DNA of 64,000 nt from the NCBI GenBank assembly GCA_037102815.1, contig BTPP01000006.1:1178001-1242000 (forward strand), in the 5' to 3' direction. The notes beneath the pieces were generated by a model. That model ran no database searches. It was not told where the DNA came from and saw only the letters and a list, made by a program, of their open reading frames with translations. Source of the stretch: Neurospora intermedia. Its lineage: Eukaryota; Ascomycota; Sordariomycetes; Sordariales; Sordariaceae. Both the position numbers and the translations under genes were made by a program. This document shows, one piece after another, positions 1 to 11,609 of this stretch; positions within the stretch are counted from its first letter, which is position 1; the number at the start of each line of letters is the position of its first letter.

Positions 1-1071
1 AGACAGCTATTATCGAAGAAGAAATTCTATTACGCCACCTCATCCTCGATCATATCATGTCGTGAAAGAACAGTGGAAGAGGATAACATGATCAATACCA
101 TACAGGATCAGTGAGTGAGTGGATATAATGATTATTATACGTAGTTCGGAGATGTATAAGATGCTGATTAGACAGCAATAGCGCGCAACAACAGACAAGG
201 TAGACAATGACAATAGACAGACAGTAACAAGCTTAAAACCACACCCGCAAACAGCAACACTAAAACACCGAGGCGTTCCGTTCCAATCAAATATGAATAC
301 TCTTTCCTCTTTTCCCCTTTTTTCGTTTTCCCGAGATCTTTTCAAACTTTCTCTCTCAACCTTTCCCCGTCACTTCCCCTCCCTCTTCTCACGTGTTTCC
401 CCCTCCTTCCCCTTTCGTCCCACTCCGAACCGCGTCTTCCAGCGGAAAAGATCAGGGAGGCTTGACCGTTTGCACGGGTTCGTCGGGAAAGAAATAGCTG
501 TCATTAAAGACTGGATCATCCGAGACCACTGTCCTCCACGTGAGTCGGCTCGGCGTTCCATAGCGGCCCGGCGTCGTAAATCCTAGCAGCCCCTCTCGCC
601 AAACGAAGGCCAGCCCAGAAGGGAGGGAACAAGAAATGGCAAAAGAAGAAAGGGTTCCCGGGGAGGTCGAGAGAGAGGAAGCGAAGATAGCGAGAAAGAC
701 AGAAGACTGAGTCTGTAATACTAATCGTATGGTCGTAATGATGTGCGCCAGGTAGATCAAGCAAGTAAAAGACGCCAGATGCGCGTAGCCGAGTAAGACC
801 GCTATGAAAAACAAAGGAAGGTATCCTCTATAGTCCCCATGCAAAAACATTTGAGAACCCCATGTTTCGGCAAATTCATACAACAGGACTCGTCCCCCCC
901 GGGATTCCCTCTATATAGATGGGACGAAGACTTGCTCCTCACATTTTCTCCTTTTGAAGCTAGCCGCACTGTTAGCGGTTAGGATCATCAACACAGCTGC
1001 CACCGTCTTTGGTTGTTGCTCACTGAAGGATATTATTAAAACAAACGGACACAAAATCACCACCAGCCTTT
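1..1071. other. Intergenic, downstream of the casein kinase gene
   Basis: No gene recognised. The right part must hold the 3' untranslated region of the minus-strand casein kinase gene that ends at 1072. Open frames in this stretch are short, mutually overlapping and of low complexity. A purine-rich run lies at about 600-710. No tRNA-like fold or repeat family was seen. Confidence 0.5.
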
Positions 1072-2602
1072 TCAGCTGCAGCACAGGGCCTTCCAAATGC
1101 CCTTGATGCCGCCTTGCTGTTGTTGTGGCTGGTTAGAAGGTGGTGGGTTCGTGTTCGATGTGGCAGTGTGGGTCATTGTCCGTTGCGGAGGCTGCTGCAT
1201 GTTGTATGGTTGCGCTCCATTTCCCGCCGACTGGGTGGGCGTGGGTTGAGACTTGTAAGCCCGGTTATTCTGCGCGTTGGCGTTTGGTTGCTCTTTCGCC
1301 CGCTGCCCCGGCTGAGCTGGAGGCGAGGGCTGCGGGGCGTTTAAACGAGCGGCCGTCAATTGAGCTCGGGGGTCGCTTGCGTGGTGGGTCGTGGGCCCCC
1401 TCGAGTTGTGGATTTCCATAGCTGAGGGCCCAGGTCTCGCGTTTGGGTTGTGCAAAGCCCCAGGCCGATCCCAGTCCCCCTTCTTGTCGGACTTGTTAAC
1501 CTTCATCCAGTCATATTCGCCGTCCTCGACGCCACCGGCATCCTTGAGCGCCTGGGAGAAAAGTTCGCGGAGGTAGTCGTAATCGGGTTGGTCCTCGAAG
1601 CCAAGGTTGCGGACGTATGTGAGGTATTGGGCAAATTGTTCGGGGAATCCTTCGCAGAGATCTTTGATGGCAGTGGTCTGCTTCTTTTCGCCAATCTTCT
1701 CGTACTTTTGCTTGTTAGTAGCAGCCTTGAGGCCTTGCCACGGCAAGCCACCGCGGAGGAAGTACATGAAAACGTGACCCAAGGCCTCGAGATCATCTCG
1801 TCGGGATTGTTCGCGGCCAAGATGGGTGTTGATGGACATGTAACGGGCAGTTCCCGAAAGCGATTTCCTTTCGCGGTAGGGAATGTGCTGCTTGGTCTTG
1901 GGGTCACGGTACTGCTTGGCCATACCGAAATCAACTACGTGAATGACATTGGCGGTCTTGGTTCCTTGCCTTCCGATCAAGAAGTTGTCGGGCTTGATAT
2001 CACGATAGATCAAGTTCTTCTCGTGAATAGTTTGGACACGGGACAGCTACAAAAAGGTTAGATTACCTCGTTTCAGGGGACACGGGGAAGACGACCGGCC
2101 GACCTACCATTTGCTTGGCAACCATAACGACCGTCTTGAGACTGAACCGGCGATTGCAGTGGTCAAAGAGATCTTCTAAAGAGGGACCGAGGAGATCAAT
2201 AACCAAGATGTTGTGAAGACCTTCTTGGCCAAAGTAGTAGACATTGGGGATCCCAGCTGTAGATACGATGTTAGCAAGGAACCATGACGACTCAAGAAAG
2301 ACATGTACTCACGGCATCCCACAAGGATCTTGTATGTCCTGTACTCATCGCGAAGCTGGGGGGCATCGCTCTTGCGCGGCTCCTATAATCACATCACTTG
2401 TCAATCCAGTTCATCCCACGTCGCGTATAGGGAAGGCGCGACGAGCCAAGGTCCGAAAAATAAGACATACGAATTTGATGGCAACCTGCTGGTTGTTGAG
2501 GAGGTTGGTACCCTCGAAAATGACACCAAATGAACCCTCTCCAATTTTCTTTCCCACTCGGTAGTGTACACCGACGACGTTGGAGGACGTCGACGAAGCC
2601 AT
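1072..2602 (-). CDS. ck-1b: YCK-type casein kinase I (ck-1b-like)
   Basis: Serine/threonine protein kinase of the casein kinase I family, membrane-anchored YCK1/2 branch. Exons on the minus strand: 2602-2471, 2382-2313, 2256-2108, 2046-1072, giving 441 aa with all phases matching. Visible motifs are the glycine loop (KKIGEGSFG), the HRD-equivalent [12 protein letters not shown] (VDFGMAKQY) and the CK1 signature [11 protein letters not shown] Gln/Pro-rich tail ends in ALCCS, a cysteine pair typical of lipid-modified YCK kinases. Hrr25/CK1-delta kinases lack this tail, so I assign the YCK branch. In Neurospora, CK-1a and CK-1b phosphorylate the clock protein FRQ in vitro (established). Yeast Yck1/2 act at the plasma membrane in sugar sensing and morphogenesis. 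The start is the first ATG of the conserved N-terminus. About 2.8 kb of gene-free DNA separates it from the MULE-1 transposon upstream. Confidence 0.93.
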
Positions 2603-3280
2603 AGTGTCGGATTGTCGTCACTCAAATTATCGTGTGTTGTAGTTGAGGTTGAGAGTCGACGGGGTCGTGACTAGAGGTGATGGTCGTCAATCAGGATGTC
2701 GTCGCACGTCTAGGCAATTGAAATCGGCGGTCAGTGATTGTTGAGGATAATGACTGTATCGATGACAGGAAAGTGTGTGCGTGCGTGGTGCCGATAACAA
2801 CGATGACGGATAACGTCCCCAGACAGGAGACCTAGGGGCCCATGTGTGTATTGCGTAACTGGGTGGAAGGGATTGACAGGAAGGAGGTGGAAAAGGAGGA
2901 AAAAGTGCAGTGGTGTGTGGAAACCATGAATTGGCAGACGATGGATGGTTCCTTCAGGTGTGCCAAGGCAAGGCTGTTCTGTGTGCAATAGGGATCCAGG
3001 GAAGCAGGCATGGTTGTGCCTGGAGACCAGGCCATGACGGCAAGAGATCATTCAGAAGCGGGCCACTCCAGGCCACGCCCACAGTAGGAGAGACAAGCGA
3101 CAAACGAACCAACACTCACCCTGGTTTCGGTAAACACGCTGGGTCCTCTTGCGTTCTCGGTCTAGTCGGTGAGACGGACGGGGCTGGGGTTGGCGGATGC
3201 CGGAAGGAAAGGACTGCTGGTCGGGATGCAGCGACCAAAGTCGGGAAACGGACAGGAGGTCCTATTCGAAGATACGAACA

Positions 3281-3320
<40 letters not shown>

Positions 3321-5425
3321 TTGTGGCTGAATTGCTTTGCACTTTCTGCAATTCAGCTTCTTCGAAATTGACCAAGTATAGGTACTGGACGACCGGGATA
3401 CGGGGGGCACAGATGGGTTGCTGAAATTGGGTCGATTCCTTGGGTGGAGTGCCGTGGTGATTACGAGAGGCTTCCCCAGTCGGCTGTTGCTTCTTTGCGC
3501 AAGCGAGGAGTGAGTGGTATGCGAACGGATCGAAGGAGGCTCAGAGGGTCGCGCGCGAAGAGAGAAAGCTGGGTGGATGGGATGGGGAACGAAGAATCCG
3601 TCTATTTGGTGGTGGACAACTTGAATGCGAGCCGCCTTCTCAATAACAAACCCCCGAAAGGAAAAAAAAAGGAACAAATAAAAAGACGTCTGTCGTCTGC
3701 AGCGTCTGCTGTGTCGGGGCAGAAGTGTGAGTGGTGAAAGGGGGCGGGCAGCAGACGGACGCGGATAAATGACGATGGATCGGGTTTTGGGGGGTGGCGG
3801 GCTGCCGAAGGTGGTGAGAAGGAGAGAAAATGGAACGGACTCGAAAGGAGGCAGGACGGCAGTCAGCGAAAGAGAGCGAGGAGAGGGCGGCGGCCAGAGG
3901 GGTCGGGAACGGAGCAGAGCACTGCAACCTGCTAGCGCAAACGGAAGGCGGGCTGGGGGGGTGGTCCAACTCCAAGACGTCCAGGGCAGTGGAGAATCCT
4001 GGACAGCGGCAGGGCATGGCTTGAATTTCAGGCCTTTCATTGACTCTTTTTCGTCCGGTCGTCCAGTCTTTCCGTTCCCTTCAGAACCAAGCCAGGCAGG
4101 CCCGCCCAGGACGAGAGTGCCAGAGTGAGTGAGTGCAGTGCTACCGACCTCTACCACCTTGGGTACCTCTAGGGAGCGCGGGTCGGATCGCTGATTGATC
4201 GAGGTGATCAGGTGCACAGGCACCGGGCACCAGCCCCAAGCCCCGACCAACGAACGACGGCCTTTCTGACCACTGCTGCAAAATGCTGCACCGTCCACCT
4301 GCACTGCGACGAAAGTCTGCGCCGCGGGACGAAACTGGACTGGCTGCCCGGTGTGCTGACTCTTGTACGTACACGAGTGGTGCCCTGAGAAGCAAAGTGG
4401 AAGGGCGGGAGTGGGAGCGACCTACGGCGGGAGCACCGTTGCGGCCATCCAGGTCCGGGTTCCAGCCAGCCAGCCAGGTCACTCCCGTCATTCAGCGTGC
4501 GTGAGGTGGACAACCCGTACCAACAACAAGTGGGTACAGTACCTTTTCACGCCAGCCTTTTCACTTGGAAAGAAATACACAACAATCCACTATGTACAAC
4601 AAAAAAAAAAAAAAAAAAGGCGCGAATTGGTTGTGTAATTCTATTGAAAGTTGGTGTCAACAGACTGCGCGCCAACACTGCCATTCCCAGATGGGGAAAC
4701 CCGCCGTCGCCTTGGGAGGTTGACGGAGTGTGAGATTGAGCAGGACTTTCTGACGGACCAGAAAAAAGAGTTGTTGCGGGCACAGCAAACCAAAATCAGC
4801 AAGCAGCCCGCGCCAAGGGGCACAGGCGAAGGGGTCCCAGTTTATTTCTGTGAATACGATTGGTTCGCATCGTCCTAGCTCTATCCAATATTTTTCTGTC
4901 GCCAGGGGGGCTGTGGAGGAGAACGGCCTATGCAGGGACTCCTCCCTGGTCTGTGCTTTCCTGTAAACCTGTTGGTTTTGCACCTCGAGGCCGCGCCGTT
5001 TTCAAGACATGCGTGAACGAGACAACGAATGCAACCAAACAATCAGATGCTAAACTGGTTTGTGCTACTGGTGGTCATACGCTCTGCATTTCGCCAATCC
5101 AAGGAACCAATGGGCATTCTATGAGATTATTCATGTCGCAATCGTCTCAAGACTGTCAGTTGCTCGGTCACCCCAAAATTGAAGGTGACAATGCGTCGGC
5201 ATCAGTCGTGACTCTGGCAATGGATCCGAATGAAGGCTATGGCGATACATCAACTCCTTTGCAGCAGACTAAGCCGCTTGTGTATGTACCCCATAGCGGG
5301 ACCCATATCCCAGCCTGCAGGCCAATGCAACCCTGTAACGGCATGCAATCCATTCTCAAGCGCCGCCGGTCCAGAATGGCTGAATGGCAACCAGTGGGTG
5401 GATGGATGGATGGATGGCTGTGGAC
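2603..5425. other. Long gene-free region upstream of the casein kinase gene
   Basis: Probably promoter and long 5' leader of the minus-strand kinase gene. It contains an (ACG)n microsatellite at 3281-3320, an 18-base A run at 4601-4618 and a (TGGA)n run at about 5397-5417 next to the MULE-1 insertion. The longest open frame (3162-4304, minus) is Ser/Pro/Arg-rich and its serine run is only the microsatellite read in frame, so I do not call it a gene. Confidence 0.5.
3281..3320. repeat. (ACG)n microsatellite
   Basis: About thirteen uninterrupted ACG units, directly visible. Lies in the presumed leader or promoter of the casein kinase gene. Confidence 0.95.
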
Positions 5426-5491
5426 CGAACCGGATAAAGTGACTGTATGCCTCGCTAATGTGACGGATCTCTAACCCGAAGGAGAAGGCCC
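5426..5491 (+). repeat. MULE-1 left terminal inverted repeat
   Basis: 66 bp, the exact reverse complement of 8628-8693. Beyond it the two ends keep patches in common, for instance a shared GATGTCAGCCAC-like stretch about 100 bp in. Presumed transposase binding and cleavage site. Confidence 0.95.
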
Positions 5492-5676
5492 AGCCATAGT
5501 CCCACTTTCTGGTCCCACATGTCATGTGAATGTCAGCCACGCTGTAATCTCCACCAAAATGACATGGGCACAACATTTGTATGGGATTCTTATGTGAAGT
5601 CTTAAATCGTGAATACTGCAATTGTGAGGCGCTTGAGCAGTATGGTGTATTATTACGTGTGAAAATGCAAATATCG

Positions 5677-8522
5677 CTAAAATCGTATAATCCCTTCTCC
5701 CCACCGCCCAGCGGCTCCCTGTGAGGGCACTGGAGGCGCGTCTCTATTACCCCCTCGCTGCGGCGTTGAGGGTATTACAATCGCTGCCGGCGCCGGCACT
5801 GGCTGTTGACTCGCCAGCTGTTGAGTCGCCGGCTGCTGACTCCCAGTCATCGCTACCAGAGTATTGACTGCGCCCATGAGGTTATTGATCTGTTGAGACT
5901 GCTGCTGTGTGACTTGCGTTAACGTGAGCCGTTGTCTCTTGGGCGGCGGTCGCGGGGCATCGTGAGCTGGGTCGCAGCGAGTACTGTTGTTACCCCGTGC
6001 TTGCGGCGGGAGATTTTCAGGGTAAGCGCTCTGAGGGATGGGTTGAGGACCGTTGATAACTGGCGCCACGTTATTATTATTGCGACGAGTCACGACTTTA
6101 TCCGGGTCTTCTTCGTTGACCAGAGCCAGGAATTCTGCAGAGAGTGGCTAGTGCCGGTCAGTTTGGTGTACTCACACTAGTAAATGGTCGGGGGTAAAGG
6201 ATAAGTAAGAAACTCACGACGTCGGGCTTGAGCCGCCAGTGTAAATCGATATGCTGTAGACTCAACCGCGCGTTGCCCAGGAGTAGAGCACGAATCTCGT
6301 GCCAGCAAGGGAGACCATATTGCCCGCGAAATCGACCGGTACAGACTGGGCGCTCGTGCGGTGGGTGCGCTTTTATCCACGACTCTGCAAGCTCGACTTG
6401 CCGGGAGACCAACTCGAGAGCGGCGAAGCTCACCAGATACCGCAGCTTCTTTAGCACGGGGGCGTTGTACTTGCGCACGCGCTTTGAGGTCTCCTCAGCG
6501 TATCGCGCAGTGAACTTCTCCTTCAACCGCGAGAGACTGCCCTCGATGGCGCCCAGTAGAGTGTTGAGATCGACGAGACGGTTCTTGAGCAGCTTCTTGA
6601 GTACGCCGTGGGCGCTCTCAGTGCGGGACGTGACGCGGATTCCAAAATTGCGGTGCAATTTAATATGGAATTGTGCAAACTCGCGACAAATGGGCAGGTA
6701 AACTTTGAGCAAATATTCGATAATGGCTAATGAGAGGTGGTTAACGCCGGCGCCAGGGAACTCGTATGGACAAAGACTCACGCTTTTGGGTGGGAAACTC
6801 GGCCATCAACGTCCGCCAGCGTTGAAAGAAATCGGGCTCAGTATCAGAGTAAACGACAGCTGCCCACGCGGCCAAAATCCCGTCCGCATTATCAAGCCAC
6901 TCTCTGCCAGAGCCGGCGGGGGCGCGCGCGTTGAGTTGACCGCTGAGAGCATTGCGGGTTGCTTCATTCAAGTGTTGTCGTCGATCCTCTGCTGAAAGAA
7001 GTCTAACACCGACTTGACGGGCATCGTTGCTGTTGTTGGCGGGATTAATGAAGTCAACCGCGCTGACTTCATTAATCCCATCGTCGTCTGCTCTCAAGTG
7101 GCTGCCGTCGCTGCCTCTCTCGCCGAGAGCAGTTCCATCAAGCGTCCCAATCCACTTCTTTTTGACGTTGAACGCGACGTTCTTCATGACGTGCCACAGG
7201 CAAATTTGGTGCTGAGTGTCATGGTTGAATATCTCGCGGGCGGCACGCTTGAACGCGCGATCGTAGTCGGTAATAATTACCCGCGGGCGAGCAATATTAT
7301 TGTCAGCAAGCAAGCGCTCGAGTACTCGAAGAACCCAGGCAAAAGACTCCTCCTTCTCGCCACTCAACAAGCAATAACCGATATTGAATGTGGTGTGCAT
7401 GGCCGTTAACCCGCTGATTTGCAATAACGGCATGTCAAATCGGTTGACTTTGTAAGTACAGTCTAAAGACCATACCTCTGGATTCTTCCTCCACTGATCA
7501 ATACACCAGTCGTAAGTCCAGAACACGCGATCGATGGGACCGTCACTCGCGTCGTCAGAAGGATGACTGGGCTTCTTATCTCCGTTGTCTTTGGAATCTT
7601 TTACACCCTTAAGCTCACTGTCTCCCTTCCGATGAAGCCGGCACACGACAGCGGGGTCATTCTGGAGAGCGTGCAAGAACTGCTGAGTCGGCGTGAGAGC
7701 CCCCGCCTTTTCGACTTTGGCCGTGGCGAGTATGTTCAAGATGTCCCGATTTTTGATCTTGGCGTCTGGGTAGTCGGCTTGGATCGCGGCAGCGATGTCT
7801 CCAGATGTATTTTTGGGCTGTTTCGCATACTTTAACACGCTCTCGACCATGGGAGCAGTGCGGGCAAGCCGACGGTGACCAGGTAAGTAAGCAGCGGTTG
7901 AGGGGTCGAGATCATGGAGATGAAGGTGCTGACTGCAAACGAACCGCCAGGTCCCCGCCTTCTTGAGCTCCTTATCACTCTGGTAAAGAACCGCTTTTGC
8001 CTTCCACTCACACCCCTTCTTTGACGACTTCGAGTTAACGCGCTGACCGGTGGGCTCGCGATTAGGGTGGCGGTCTTTGCCCTCACCGCAGACGAGGTCA
8101 TACCGCCTTGGGTTACGGTCCTTATCGAAGTTACTGCTGCGGATCTTCGCGATGTAGAAGCCTTTCTCCCTCGCCACGTCGTTGATACCACGAAAGAGAC
8201 TGTCGAAATCATGCCACTTTTGCGACTGAAGCCGACGAATGTACGACGGGGTCTCGTCTCCCTCCTCCTCCTCCTCCGACTCCTCCACACTAGAATCCTC
8301 ACCAGACTCGTCGGAGTCATCGGCGGCGGGGGTACCAGACTTGACGGCGGCCGTCACGGCTGTCACGGCGGGCGCGTCACCACCAGTAAGATCAATTACG
8401 GCGGCGAAGCTCGAAATATCAGGGTACGCGGTGGCGGGCATACTGGGCAGGATATGAGGGCGATTGAACAATAAACACCAAAAATCTGAGCGACGACGGC
8501 AATATGGTACGCGATATGGCAA
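5677..8522 (-). CDS. MULE transposase (MULE-1)
   Basis: Exons 8522-6782, 6726-6218 and 6147-5677 join in phase to 906 aa. Introns are 55 bp and 70 bp with GTGAGT donors. Met28 (codon at 8441) may be the true start, because residues 1-27 look like leader. In order: a VIDLTGG motif near residue 43 (resembles a SUMO-interacting motif), an acidic stretch 68-90, a FAR1/WRKY-GCM1-like zinc domain (C145, C171, H199/H201/H203), and the MULE catalytic domain with D354 (SLDCTY), D419 (VIITDYD), the CLWH motif and E617 (SRTESAH). A SWIM-like CxH (GLPCWHE) and a Gln/Pro-rich C-terminal tail follow. All three presumed catalytic acids are present. It cuts and rejoins DNA at the terminal repeats. The stop lies about 185 bp inside the left repeat. 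Confidence 0.9.
7041..7079. repeat. Perfect 16-bp hairpin inside the transposase coding sequence
   Basis: Arms 7041-7056 and 7064-7079 are exact reverse complements (GGGATTAATGAAGTCA) around a 7-base spacer. It encodes the GINEVSAVDFINP segment, so it could be only a chance of codon choice, or a fold in the transcript. Confidence 0.85.
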
Positions 8523-8627
8523 GGTACGTGAGACCCGACACGATTTCTGCTATGGGAATTGTACCATGTTGTTCCCTGCAGAATTTGCGTGTGGCTGACA
8601 TCCACCCATACTGCGACCCAGAAGTGG

Positions 8628-8693
8628 GGGCCTTCTCCTTCGGGTTAGAGATCCGTCACATTAGCGAGGCATACAGTCACTTTATCCGGTTCG
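8628..8693 (-). repeat. MULE-1 right terminal inverted repeat
   Basis: 66 bp, exact reverse complement of the left repeat. Only about 105-185 bp separate it from the candidate transposase start codons, so the transposase promoter probably lies partly in this repeat. Confidence 0.95.
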
Positions 8694-10248
8694 CTGTGGA
8701 CGGGTGTGCTCGGTTGGTCCGATCTGGAAGGGTGGTGGTGTTTGACTTCCTTTCTCCCTCAGAATTGTGCACTCGGCATTGCCCAGTCAATGGTCATTGT
8801 ATCCGTTTCATTCAAAGGCGTCTATTGAACCTCAACAATGGCATAGAGAGACGCACGGTTGGCGCGGTCTAACATGATGCAACAACACCGGGGATGGGTA
8901 GAAGCGGCGAAAGAAGGACGACGGTGACGAGGACAACGACAACGACACCACACGATGTCCCGGCCCTCGGCGGTGAAGGCGGAAGGAACATGAGCTTTTT
9001 GCCGGCTGCTCCCTTGCGGTCTTGGCATGCAAGTGAACAAGCCGCGCATCCCCATTCGATGAAAACGTGTGCCTGGCAGACAACGGTCGATGTTTATCGA
9101 CTGTGTGAAGATGCGGAGCTCTCCTTTTACCACCGCAAGGGCCGGGCCGAGAGTCGGTCTTGGAGTGTCCAAGTCTAGCAGGCTGATAAAGAAGTGCTGT
9201 GAGACGAAGACATTGACAATGGGTTCGGATATCGCGCGCCTTTATCTCTGAAGGTCTGAAGCTCTCAGCAGTGAGTGGGGGCTACCATGTAGAAGTAGCC
9301 AACAGTTGAACAGTTCGGTGCGTCCGGTGCCATCGCGGCTGGTTCCGAGAGGTGATCGCCTGTGACAGCTCCTTCCCGACTGGGCTTGGGCTGAAGGACA
9401 GAAGGAAGTGTTCTGTAGAGGTAGTGTTGAGAAAAAAAAAAGGAACGTCGAGGACAGGACGATCAACCAGTTTGAGCGAGGAGTTGCAGATTGGGTTGCT
9501 CAACAACTGTAAACACATTGAATTCAATCAGTGCAGTGTGGACGGCCAGTCTGCAGATATCAAGGCTGCAGAAGGTTAGAAAGGAACAACAACAGGGCAC
9601 ACCGCCTGCAACTTGTTCCTGACAGCAGACCCGACATGATCTTGCATTTGGTGCCCTCTTTGCGGCTGCGTTGAATTCGCGGCATCTCACTCGGCCTCCA
9701 GGGGCTCTTCAATTCAATTCAGGAACAAGACGCCAGAGACTTCACGTCAGCAACAACTCCGGCGAAGCGGCCCATGGTACCTCTAGCCAGGCAGCTTCAC
9801 TTTCGATCCGCTGTGGAGTCTTTTCACAAGGAGAAGGGAAGCCGGCACAGAGAAAACGAATGGAATTCAAATGGAAAGACAAGAAAAAGGAGAACAACGC
9901 AAGAGTTCCTTCCTGGCCAGAAGCTTATTGAGTGGGGCCATCCCAGCCACGGCACGGGCACGGCGGCAGCAGCAGCGAACGGTCCATCTGTTTTCTCCGA
10001 GTCCAGTCCGTTTCGTCCGTCTTTGTGCCGTACCGCTGGGTGTCAGTCAGCTGTCAGGATTCAGGAATTGCGCATCTTCCATCGTGTGATCTTTCACCCA
10101 AGTTCAACACCCCCTCAAGTTCTGGACTCTGGGCGGACTTTTTTCGTAAAAACCATGTGAAGATCTCGAGATGAAAGAGCAGATTTGTTTGATTTTCTCG
10201 CTGCCCAATTCTACCCACCTTGACCACCCCAAACCCCCAACCGACAAG

Positions 10249-10279
<31 letters not shown>
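10249..10279. repeat. Poly-C tract (31 C)
   Basis: Thirty-one consecutive C residues on the plus strand. Length is likely unstable both in vivo and in sequencing. Glycine- or proline-run frames across it are artefacts. Confidence 0.95.
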
Positions 10280-10281
<2 letters not shown>

Positions 10282-11560
10282 TCTTTTCCCTCCAAAACCC
10301 AACTCCCCGGGGGCCAAGTCGATCTTCGCCGATTTCACACACAAACTCTCCCACAAATACACAAGTCACATCCCAATAGCGAAATGGCCAAAATCTTAGC
10401 ACGACGTGCACGACTCCATTCCGGTAATCGAGTTTGGGCCACTTTCATTCATTCAATCTTGCCATGCCATTCGAATTGACATTACCCATGGGGTTTTTAG
10501 ACACACTCATGGGAAAAAGAAAAAATGAATGACGAGAGGGTTTCTGACCTTGCATGCATGAGTCGCTTCCCTGCCCAACAAATAAATTCTTGGACTTTGA
10601 TTGGGACAAGGGCTGATACTTGCTGCTGCTGGGAGATCATCTAACTACACTACGATCACGACAACTGATGTCAAGGACAAGTGCTCGATTTGAAATCCGG
10701 CATTTCCCCCAATCTCGATTTCACTTCATTTTAATCCGTTACTTGTTTTTGTTGGTTTTTCTTCTTTTCCATATGAGAGGAGTGTCTTCTTGACGTTCAA
10801 TTATAACGCTATTTCCCCCGGGGGTGTGCCCGTCTAGTGTAGTGTAAATCGGTGGTTCTAATCATGGATCATGTGGACGGGATGGGACCGATTTGGTACC
10901 TGATCACTCAAACCGGCCCCTGGCCAGACCTGGGTTGCTCCTTGGTCATTGATTGACAACATGCGCTTGGCTTGTCAGACCTAGTAGTGTACATACGTGT
11001 ATATGAGCCTCAGCTATATGGTACACTACAGCTTCTGGAAAGAAAACTCCGGCCCGAGCAGCTGGACTAATTTCGTCCGCAGGAACAATTTCTTCATTCC
11101 ACATGCTCGGACGAGCACAGAGGTTATACCCGATAGACCAGGCTGGATAAAGAAATATTTGAAACACTGAAAGATGGATGTCCCCACGTGTGTTTGACTG
11201 TCCTTGGCCTTCCATAGGCTGTATACATAGTACACAAACTCCAAACGGTTAGAATTGGACTTTTTGGTACGCACATTCCTTGGTTGGTTCCAAGGCAGCA
11301 GATCAACATGACGCGAACTGGAGAACTATATATAGATAGCCGAGCTATCGAAACAGACGTGATGTTTTAAAAGCAGAAAGCACAAAACAATGAGAAACAC
11401 CGCAGCAGATGCAGTGAGCAGAAGCATAAGCCTTTCCCGTCCCGTCCCGTCTCGGCTTCCGTCCCTACTCCAGATTGAATTCCAGCTTTTGCTTCGACTT
11501 CGCTTCGGTTTTACACCAAGGTTCTCTATGTAGGCGTATATATGTATGCGTGTCTTTGAA

Positions 11561-11566
<6 letters not shown>

Positions 11567-11607
<41 letters not shown>
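11567..11607. repeat. Poly-A tract (41 A)
   Basis: Forty-one consecutive A residues in intergenic DNA. No retroelement sequence is recognisable immediately upstream and no flanking target duplication was noticed, so it reads as a simple homopolymer. Confidence 0.95.

Positions 11608-11609
<2 letters not shown>

Larger units (their letters stand above)
5426..8693 (-). mobile_element. MULE-1, apparently intact Mutator-like DNA transposon (Hop-like)
   Basis: A 3268-bp element bounded by 66-bp perfect terminal inverted repeats (5426-5491 and 8628-8693; tip CGAACCGGATAAAGTGACTG) with weaker inverted similarity for about 50 bp more. It is flanked by the direct repeat CTGTGGAC (5418-5425 and 8694-8701); the left copy and the right copy can both be extended by one G to 9 bp. 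It carries one transposase gene on the minus strand that reads through without breaks after removal of two introns. Length, long inverted repeats and a MULE transposase with FAR1-type zinc domain resemble the Hop element of Fusarium oxysporum (family knowledge, recalled). There is no CpA-to-TpA mutation pattern, so the copy has escaped RIP. Identical ends and a target duplication point to a recent insertion. Confidence 0.93.

Noticed and set aside
3162-4304. 380-codon minus-strand frame upstream of the casein kinase
   Set aside because: Low-complexity Ser/Pro/Arg composition; its serine run is the (ACG)n microsatellite; no domain, splice support or start context.
11567-11607. Poly-A tract as the tail of a LINE or processed retrocopy
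   Set aside because: No retroelement or gene-like sequence immediately upstream and no flanking target duplication noticed.
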